Positions 6,871-11,209 of a stretch of 11,209 nucleotides of DNA are shown piece after piece. A program made the position numbers and the translations under genes. This DNA is from Pseudolabrys sp. (GTDB taxonomy: Bacteria > Pseudomonadota > Alphaproteobacteria > Rhizobiales > Xanthobacteraceae): positions 1 through 11,209 of the forward strand of contig JAQSCR010000487.1 in assembly GCA_029945495.1 (NCBI GenBank), given 5' to 3'. The notes below the pieces were generated by a model. That model had not been told where the DNA came from and searched no databases. It was given only the letters and a program-made list of their open reading frames with translations. The first letter of the stretch is position 1, and each line of letters begins with the position of its first letter.

Positions 6871-7022
6871 CATGCACCGTATCGAAACACATTCCACTGT
6901 CGTCATCATGACCCCCCGTTATCGCCTTCGGGCTCTCGCCCCAGTGTCTGCTTCGCTCCCTGCTCTCGCAGGGCATTATTTCGCCGTCTAACACGCTAGA
7001 CGTCTAACTTGCGTCCCACGAA

Positions 7023-7059
7023 CGAACGAGATCCCGCGTTGCGCGATGTAGCTCGTTCG
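7023..7059. other. Extended stem-loop
   Basis: Outer arms CGAACGAG (7023-7030) and CTCGTTCG (7052-7059) pair perfectly. Inside them ATCCCGCG and CGCGAT pair with a 2-base bulge around a TTG loop. The total is about 14 base pairs in 37 bases, the strongest extended fold I see in the gene-free interval. There is no T-run on either side. It could be part of a small RNA or a long leader. Confidence 0.45.
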
Positions 7060-7180
7060 GGTGTCGGTCGCCGCATCGGTCAATGAGCCGTGCCATCTTG
7101 TTCCCTGCGGACAATAAACAGCCGGTCTCATCTGCTGATGAGCGCAGAACCAATCCTTGTTCCTGAGCGCGCTCGGGATG

Positions 7181-7231
7181 CCCTCGCGCAAGTTCAAAAA
7201 TACACAAGGCGATGCGCGGGGCAATTTTTTT
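7181..7231 (+). terminator. Possible intrinsic terminator, plus strand
   Basis: CCCTCGCGCA (7181-7190) pairs with TGCGCGGGG (7213-7221) with a single bulged T. The loop is 22 bases, and CA-A then seven T (7225-7231) follow. The stem and T-tract fit a rho-independent terminator, although the loop is long. No plus-strand protein gene precedes it, so if real it would end a non-coding transcript. The same T-tract, read on the minus strand, could instead be an A-tract upstream of a promoter. Confidence 0.4.
7197..7224 (-). promoter_or_regulatory. Weak candidate promoter reading towards dnaA
   Basis: On the minus strand TTGCCC (7219-7224) is followed after 16 bases by TATTTT (7197-7202), and an A-tract lies directly upstream of the -35 like an UP element. 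It would give a dnaA leader of nearly 700 bases. It overlaps the plus-strand terminator candidate, so at most one reading may be true. The hexamers are poor; low confidence. Confidence 0.25.
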
Positions 7232-7611
7232 AAATGGCGATGTGTCGCGCAGCCCGCTCTGGGTCGCGCTGCTGTCGCGTCAGAAACCGGTGCATAGTTT
7301 CCAAGGTGTTGATGACTCGTTAGGAATCACCGTGGTGCGGCGCATCGTGTTTCATTGGCGCGGGTCGGAATTTTTTATCGATGCGATGCCGGAAGTGCCT
7401 GCGGCATAGGTATTTCCGGGTCCTATCCCCCGCTTTCTCTGTAAGTCATTACATAGTCGCTGATATTTTTGATCGATGGAGCAGGGTAACTCCCGCTCGA
7501 AACATGCGACGGCGCTACAGCGCGCTCCGCCTGCATTGCGATATGTCCAGTGGAATCTTGGCGCGCAGATTTCCGCGACAGGGCAATGACAGATTCACGA
7601 ACGCATGCGTG

Positions 7612-7633
7612 CGGGGTGCGTAACCGCACCCCG
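7612..7633. other. GC-rich perfect stem-loop
   Basis: CGGGGTGCG and CGCACCCCG form a perfect 9-bp stem with the 4-base loop TAAC. TTTC follows on the plus strand, so it could be a weak plus-strand terminator. On the minus strand no T-run follows, but it lies downstream of rpsT and could reinforce termination or shield the 3' end of the rpsT message. Confidence 0.45.
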
Positions 7634-7659
7634 TTTCAAAACATTGTCATACGTTTTTT

Positions 7660-7688
7660 GAGAAAGAGCCACGCAATTCAACGTGGCT
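7660..7688 (-). terminator. Probable rpsT terminator
   Basis: AGCCACG and CGTGGCT (7667-7673 and 7682-7688) form a perfect 7-bp stem with an 8-base loop. On the minus strand it is followed at once by CTTTCTC, a pyrimidine-rich tail. It lies about 90 bases downstream of the rpsT stop in the right orientation. The tail is short of a full T-run, so termination may be partial. Confidence 0.5.
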
Positions 7689-7706
7689 GGTCGTCCGGAG
7701 TGTCTG

Positions 7707-7750
7707 CTAGCGGACCGACGGAGCGAACGAACGTTCGGTCGCGGCGCTAG
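7707..7750. other. Inverted repeat just downstream of rpsT
   Basis: CTAGCGGACCGA (7707-7718) pairs with TCGGTC (7735-7740) plus CGCTAG (7745-7750), with a 4-base GCGG bulge in the right arm. The loop contains the palindrome CGAACGTTCG (7728-7737, partly within the arm). It begins 26 bases after the rpsT stop. There is no T-run, so its role in termination or 3'-end stability is a guess. Confidence 0.4.
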
Positions 7751-7775
7751 TGCCTGACAAGATTACCTGGACAAA

Positions 7776-8045
7776 CTACTTCGCGGCCAGCTTGGCGATG
7801 CGATGGACCAGACGCGAGACCTTGCGGCTGGCGGTATTCTTATGAACGACGCCGCGCTGCGCTGCACGCATAATCGCCGGCTCCGCTTCCTTGATCGCCG
7901 TCATTGCCGCAGTGCGGTCGCCGGAAGCGATCGCTTCTTCGACCTTGCGGACTGAATTGCGCAGCACGGTGCGGCGCGATTTGTTGATCTCGGTCTTGCG
8001 CGCGATCTTGCGGGTGGCTTTGCGGGCGGAACTGGTATTGGCCAT
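7776..8045 (-). CDS. rpsT: 30S ribosomal protein S20
   Basis: S20 binds the 5' domain and helix 44 of 16S rRNA early in small-subunit assembly. The 89-residue product has the family length and composition: very Lys/Arg-rich, all helical, beginning MANTSSARKATRKIARKTEI. RRTVLRNSVRKVEEAI and GVVHKNTASRKVSRLVHRI (residues 65-83) are the family's conserved segments. The ATG at 8043-8045 has a GAGAG ribosome-binding site (8050-8054) four bases upstream. It has its own promoter (8158-8186) and a ~105-base leader, and a probable terminator downstream, so it is probably a single-gene transcript separate from dnaA. rpsT next to dnaA is the arrangement I expect in this group. Confidence 0.96.
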   Translation of the reverse strand: MANTSSARKATRKIARKTEINKSRRTVLRNSVRKVEEAIASGDRTAAMTAIKEAEPAIMRAAQRGVVHKNTASRKVSRLVHRIAKLAAK

Positions 8046-8082
8046 TTAACTCTCGTTCGTATCCAGGCGACTGGTCTTAGCC

Positions 8083-8098
8083 TGCGGATCAGTCCGCA
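8083..8098 (-). promoter_or_regulatory. Stem-loop in the rpsT leader
   Basis: TGCGGA and TCCGCA form a perfect 6-bp stem with a 4-base loop (minus strand CTGA), about 38 bases upstream of the rpsT ATG. Several ribosomal-protein leaders carry structures used in feedback control; whether this one does is unknown. Confidence 0.35.
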
Positions 8099-8157
8099 AA
8101 AGCGACCGGTCTATGAAAAGATTGTGGGGGCGAAAAAACGCGCCTCCAGTGGCGTGG

Positions 8158-8186
8158 CTTATAGTCAGCCCTCGCCCGGGCGTCAA
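8158..8186 (-). promoter_or_regulatory. Sigma70-type promoter of rpsT
   Basis: On the minus strand TTGACG (8181-8186, -35) and TATAAG (8158-8163, -10) are separated by exactly 17 bases (8164-8180). These are the best promoter hexamers in the window. The start of transcription would fall near 8151, giving a leader of about 105 bases. The promoter sits in the 170-base gap after the DapA-like gene. Confidence 0.7.
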
Positions 8187-8215
8187 TGTCGGAAAATTAC
8201 GACTTTACGGCGGCT

Positions 8216-9106
8216 TTAGGCCGCTTTTATGGCCCGAATGGCGTCGTATCCGGCGGTAATCGCCTCGCGGTCGGCGCTGGGAACGGCAGCGAGCGGCGGC
8301 CGCACGCGCGCCAGCGCCGGGTCGTTATGGATATGGGCGAGCAATGTCTTGACGCCCGAGACCAGCGGACGGCCGTCGAACAACTTACGGATCGCCACCG
8401 CGGCGTCGAGCGCGGCGGCATCGCCCTGCGCCCAGGCGCGCGCGCACAAATCCGCGTTGAGATTGGCCGTCGCCGAAATGCAGCCGGCAAACTCACCGCG
8501 GCGCGCGTCCAGCAGGCAGGCCTCGGTCGACGGGAAAACGGCGAAGCCGCCGAGCGCGGCAGCCGAGCGCGCGAAGGCCATGTCGCCGGAGGAGTCCTTC
8601 AATCCCACGATGCGGGACGGAAACGAAGAACGCAGGCGCTTGATCAGCTCGACGTGCCACGGCAGTCCGGACAGCTCCGGGTAGTGATAAAGATAAATAG
8701 GCAGCTTGGCGTCTGCCGTCGCCTTCACCAGTGCCTCGATATAGGCAACCAGGCCATCGTCCGGCACGCCTTTGTAGTAAAACGGCGGCAGCACCAGCGC
8801 GCCGGCAAAGCCGAGCGCGGCGGCGTGACGTGTTAGCGCGACGGCGTCGGATACCGATGGCGCGCCGGTGCCCACCATCAGGCGGTCCATCGGCACGCCG
8901 TTTTTCTTGTAGGCATCCATCACCGCCTTGCGCTCGTCGAGCGAGAACGACGTCGCTTCGCCGGTCGAACCCAGCACGTTGAGGCCATCGCAGCCATTTG
9001 CGAGCAGATGCTTCGCCAGATCGGTGGCGCGCTTGAGGTCGGGCGCGCCGTTCTCGTCGATCGGCGTGGCAACCGCGGCGATGACGCCAGACAGGGTCTT
9101 GCTCAA
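8216..9106 (-). CDS. DapA-superfamily aldolase/lyase, substrate unknown
   Basis: A 296-residue TIM-barrel enzyme of the dihydrodipicolinate synthase / N-acetylneuraminate lyase superfamily. It works through a Schiff base on Lys170 (GLKDSSGD, 168-175). The catalytic Tyr is Tyr140 (YHYP, 140-143) and the pyruvate-carboxylate loop is GSTGE (46-50). LVLPPFYYKG (104-113) is also typical. It is probably not the lysine-pathway DapA: where DapA has Y-N-V-P-S-R-T-G, with the Arg that holds aspartate semialdehyde, this protein has YHYPELSG. A pyruvate-dependent sugar-acid lyase or dehydratase is more likely. The start is a TTG (9104-9106); GGAG (9114-9117) lies 7 bases upstream of it. The nearer ATG (9109-9111) is out of frame, only 2 bases from the GGAG, and stops after two codons. 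It lies 44 bases after the malic enzyme stop and may be co-transcribed. Confidence 0.88.
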   Translation of the reverse strand: MSKTLSGVIAAVATPIDENGAPDLKRATDLAKHLLANGCDGLNVLGSTGEATSFSLDERKAVMDAYKKNGVPMDRLMVGTGAPSVSDAVALTRHAAALGFAGALVLPPFYYKGVPDDGLVAYIEALVKATADAKLPIYLYHYPELSGLPWHVELIKRLRSSFPSRIVGLKDSSGDMAFARSAAALGGFAVFPSTEACLLDARRGEFAGCISATANLNADLCARAWAQGDAAALDAAVAIRKLFDGRPLVSGVKTLLAHIHNDPALARVRPPLAAVPSADREAITAGYDAIRAIKAA

Positions 9107-9117
9107 GGCATTTCTCC
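9104..9117 (-). promoter_or_regulatory. Start region of the DapA-like gene: GGAG and TTG, overlapping a two-codon ATG frame
   Basis: On the minus strand GGAG (9114-9117), ATG (9109-9111) and TTG (9104-9106) follow in order, as GGAGAAATGCCTTGAGC. The ATG reads Met-Pro-stop, and its TGA overlaps the TTG. Spacing from GGAG is 2 bases to the ATG and 7 to the TTG, which favours the TTG. Confidence 0.5.
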
Positions 9118-9150
9118 AGATATTCGTTTTGACGTCGCGATGGGGCGGCG

Positions 9151-11209
9151 TCAGCCGCTCACATTATAGGCCGATAGCGCCGCCATATTGACGATCTGCG
9201 TGTCCTTGGCGCCGAGTTGGACGATCTGCACCGGACGGTCAAGACCGACCAGCAGCGGTCCGATGACGGTGGCGCCGCCCAGTTCCTGCAGCATCTTGGT
9301 CGAGATCGAGGCCGAGTGGAACGCCGGCATCACCAGCACGTTGGCCGGGCCCGACAGGCGGCAGAACGGATAGGCCGCCGCCAGTTCCGGATTGAGCGCG
9401 ACGTCGGCGGCCATGTCGCCGTCATATTCGAAATCGACCCGCTTGTGGTCGAGAATCTTGACCGCCTCGATCACCTTGGCGGAACGCTCGCCGGCCGGAT
9501 GGCCGAAGGTCGAGAAGGCGAGCATGGCGAGGCGCGGCTCATAGCCGAGCCGTCGCGCCACGCCGGCCGCCTCGATGGCGATGTCGGCGAGGTCTTCCGC
9601 CGTCGGCATCTCAGTGATCGCGGTATCGGCGACCACGACGGTGCGGCCGCGCGCCACCACCAGCGATACGCCGATCACGCGGTGGCCGGGCTTGGGATCG
9701 ATCACCTTGCGCACGTCCTCGAGCGCGACCGAGAAGTTGCGGGTGACGCCGGTCACCATCGAGTCCGCATCGCCGAGCGCGACCATCAGCGAGGCAAAAT
9801 AGTTGCGATCGGTGTTCACCAGCCGCTGGCAATCGCGCAGCAGATAGCCGTGGCGCTGCAGCCGCTCATAGAGATAGTTGAGATAGACATTGTTGCGCTT
9901 CGACAGCCGCGCATTAATGATCTCGATGCCTTCGCCGAGCGCGATGCCCGCCTCCTTGGCGGACGCCTGCACGCGGTCCTCGCGCCCGACCAGGAGCGCG
10001 GTGCCGAGCCCCTGCTGCACGAAACTGGCGGCAGCGCGGATCACTTGCTCCTCTTCGCCTTCGGCAAAGACGACCCGCTTCGGCGAACGGCGCAGCTTGG
10101 CATAGACCTGCACCAAGGTGCCGGCGATCGGATCGCGCCGCGCATTCAGCTGATGCTTGTAGGCCTCCATATCGACAATCGGCTTGCGCGCGACGCCGGT
10201 GTCCATCGCCGCCTGGGCGACCGCCGGCGGGATATGCGAGATCAGACGCGGATCGAACGGCGTCGGAATAATATATTCCGGACCGTATTTCGGCCGCCCG
10301 CCGTAAGTCGCCGCCACATCGTCGGGCACGTCCTCGCGCGCCAACGCCGCCAGCGCGCGCGCCGCGGCTATCTTCATTTCCATGTTGATCGTGGAAGCGC
10401 GCACGTCGAGCGCACCGCGGAAGATGAAGGGAAAGCCGAGAATATTATTGACCTGGTTGGGATAGTCGGAACGGCCGGTCGCCATGATGGCATCGTCGCG
10501 CACTTGCGCGACTTCCTCGGCGGTGATTTCCGGATCGGGATTAGCCAAGGCAAAAATGATCGGCTTGGGCGCCATCGACTTGATCATCTCTTTGGTAAAT
10601 GCGCCTTTGACCGACAGGCCGAAAACGACATCGGCGTCTTTCATGGCGTCGGCAAGCGTGCGCGCCGAGGTCTTGACCGCGTAGCCCGATTTCCACTGGT
10701 TCATGCCCTCGGTGCGGCCTTGATAGATCACGCCCTTGGTGTCGCAGAGGATGAGGTTCTCCGGCGTGAAGCCGATCGCCTTCAACAGCTCCAGGCAGGC
10801 GATGCCGGCGGCGCCGGCACCGTTGCACACCAGTCTGGTGGTCTTGATATCGCGGCCGGTGAGATCGAGCGCGTTGATCAGGCCGGCGGCCGAGATGATC
10901 GCTGTCCCGTGCTGGTCGTCATGGAACACCGGGATGTCCATCAGCTCGCGCAAGCGCTGCTCGATGATGAAGCACTCAGGCGCCTTGATGTCCTCGAGAT
11001 TGATGCCGCCCCAGCCGGCGCCGAGATATTTGACGCAATTGATGAATTCGTCCGGGTCCTCGGTCGAGACCTCCAGATCGATGGAGTCGATGTCGGCGAA
11101 GCGCTTGAACAAAACCGACTTTCCTTCCATCACCGGTTTGGCCGCCAAGGCGCCGAGATTGCCGAGGCCGAGAATGGCGGTGCCGTTGGTGATGACGGCG
11201 ACAAAGTTG
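9151..11209 (-). CDS. NAD(P)-dependent malic enzyme with fused phosphotransacetylase domain, 5' end missing
   Basis: Decarboxylates L-malate to pyruvate with reduction of NAD(P)+. The right edge cuts the gene; 685 residues are visible and about 75 N-terminal residues are probably missing, as fused enzymes of this type are near 760. The visible start, VITNGTAILGLGNLGALA, is the conserved malic-enzyme core. IPVFHDDQHGTA (visible residues 92-103) supplies metal-binding aspartates, NGAGAAG (129-135) is the nucleotide-binding loop, and ANPDPE (222-227) and DYPNQVNNILGFPFIFRGAL follow. From about residue 375 (RVVFAEGEEEQVIRAA) to the end is a phosphate acetyl/butyryl transferase-type domain. In characterised rhizobial relatives this domain is, as I recall, structural or regulatory, without transacetylase activity. 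Cofactor (the DME or TME type) cannot be fixed here. An internal TTG near 11148 is not the start, since conserved sequence continues upstream. Confidence 0.93.
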   Translation of the reverse strand, partial: NFVAVITNGTAILGLGNLGALAAKPVMEGKSVLFKRFADIDSIDLEVSTEDPDEFINCVKYLGAGWGGINLEDIKAPECFIIEQRLRELMDIPVFHDDQHGTAIISAAGLINALDLTGRDIKTTRLVCNGAGAAGIACLELLKAIGFTPENLILCDTKGVIYQGRTEGMNQWKSGYAVKTSARTLADAMKDADVVFGLSVKGAFTKEMIKSMAPKPIIFALANPDPEITAEEVAQVRDDAIMATGRSDYPNQVNNILGFPFIFRGALDVRASTINMEMKIAAARALAALAREDVPDDVAATYGGRPKYGPEYIIPTPFDPRLISHIPPAVAQAAMDTGVARKPIVDMEAYKHQLNARRDPIAGTLVQVYAKLRRSPKRVVFAEGEEEQVIRAAASFVQQGLGTALLVGREDRVQASAKEAGIALGEGIEIINARLSKRNNVYLNYLYERLQRHGYLLRDCQRLVNTDRNYFASLMVALGDADSMVTGVTRNFSVALEDVRKVIDPKPGHRVIGVSLVVARGRTVVVADTAITEMPTAEDLADIAIEAAGVARRLGYEPRLAMLAFSTFGHPAGERSAKVIEAVKILDHKRVDFEYDGDMAADVALNPELAAAYPFCRLSGPANVLVMPAFHSASISTKMLQELGGATVIGPLLVGLDRPVQIVQLGAKDTQIVNMAALSAYNVSG

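Larger units (their letters stand above)
6511..7775. other. Long gene-free interval between dnaA and rpsT
   Basis: About 1.27 kb with no reading frame I would call a gene: candidates are short, overlap on both strands, lack family motifs and lack good ribosome-binding sites. It must hold the dnaA promoter and leader, but I could not fix the promoter. It holds many inverted repeats (6851-6870, 6958-6973, 7023-7059, 7127-7142, 7181-7221, 7612-7633, 7667-7688, 7707-7750) and a GTCTA cluster at 6985-7008. No match to the DnaA box TTATCCACA is visible on either strand, so nothing here marks an origin. GANTC sites, the CcrM methylation target, lie at 6531, 7314, 7324, 7553 and 7592. Confidence 0.75.

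Noticed and set aside
6647..6994. Minus-strand open frame of 115 codons upstream of dnaA
   Set aside because: No recognisable motif, biased GC-rich composition, no clear ribosome-binding site, and overlapping frames on both strands. It would need homologues with coding-type substitution patterns to be believed.
7127..7150. CTGATGAG next to a stem, resembling a hammerhead ribozyme core
   Set aside because: The required GAAA core segment and the third stem are absent; only a plain 6-bp hairpin (CTCATC/GATGAG) remains.
8210..8228. GCGGC-TTTAG-GCCGC followed by TTTT, a terminator shape on the plus strand at the end of the DapA-like gene
   Set aside because: No plus-strand gene precedes it and the stem overlaps the coding end of the minus-strand gene; on the sense strand of that gene no T-run follows.

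Overview
The window is a piece of chromosome from a high-GC alphaproteobacterium, most likely in the Bradyrhizobium / Rhodopseudomonas / Xanthobacteraceae part of the Hyphomicrobiales. The grounds are the order rpsT - dnaA - dnaN - recF, the style of the proteins (fused malic enzyme/phosphotransacetylase, short-form 6-phosphogluconate dehydrogenase), and a GC-rich palindromic intergenic repeat of a kind I associate with Bradyrhizobium-type genomes. The placement is inference; no marker was compared by search.

Layout, left to right. (1) 1-640, plus strand: the 3' end of a ClC-type chloride channel with a C-terminal CBS pair. (2) 670-876, minus: a small unrecognised protein. (3) 990-4846, minus, tightly packed and read as dnaN - gnd - gntK - recF: two replication/repair genes with two gluconate-phosphate genes between them. 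(4) 4847-5138: a non-coding gap with two inverted copies of a ~52 bp palindromic repeat. (5) 5139-6510, minus: dnaA, broken by an apparent 59-bp deletion that removes Walker B and shifts the frame. (6) 6511-7775: about 1.27 kb without a convincing gene but rich in inverted repeats, including a possible plus-strand terminator, so a small RNA or long regulatory region is possible. (7) 7776-8045, minus: rpsT (ribosomal protein S20) with a good sigma70-type promoter and a ~105-nt leader. (8) 8216-9106, minus: a DapA-superfamily aldolase/lyase that probably starts at TTG. (9) 9151-11209, minus: malic enzyme with a fused phosphotransacetylase domain, cut by the window edge.

How they fit together: DnaA (initiator), DnaN (sliding clamp) and RecF (gap repair) form the classic replication cluster. 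Gnd and GntK phosphorylate gluconate and oxidise 6-phosphogluconate; they are apparently co-transcribed with the clamp gene, linking sugar-acid oxidation to a replication operon by position only. The malic enzyme supplies pyruvate and reducing power from C4 acids, and the DapA-like enzyme may be co-transcribed with it.

This is mostly an ordinary housekeeping region. I see no defence system, CRISPR array, insertion sequence, tRNA or rRNA. The most striking observation is the lesion in dnaA, which may be an assembly or sequencing artefact and should be tested first. The second is the structured, gene-free interval between dnaA and rpsT.
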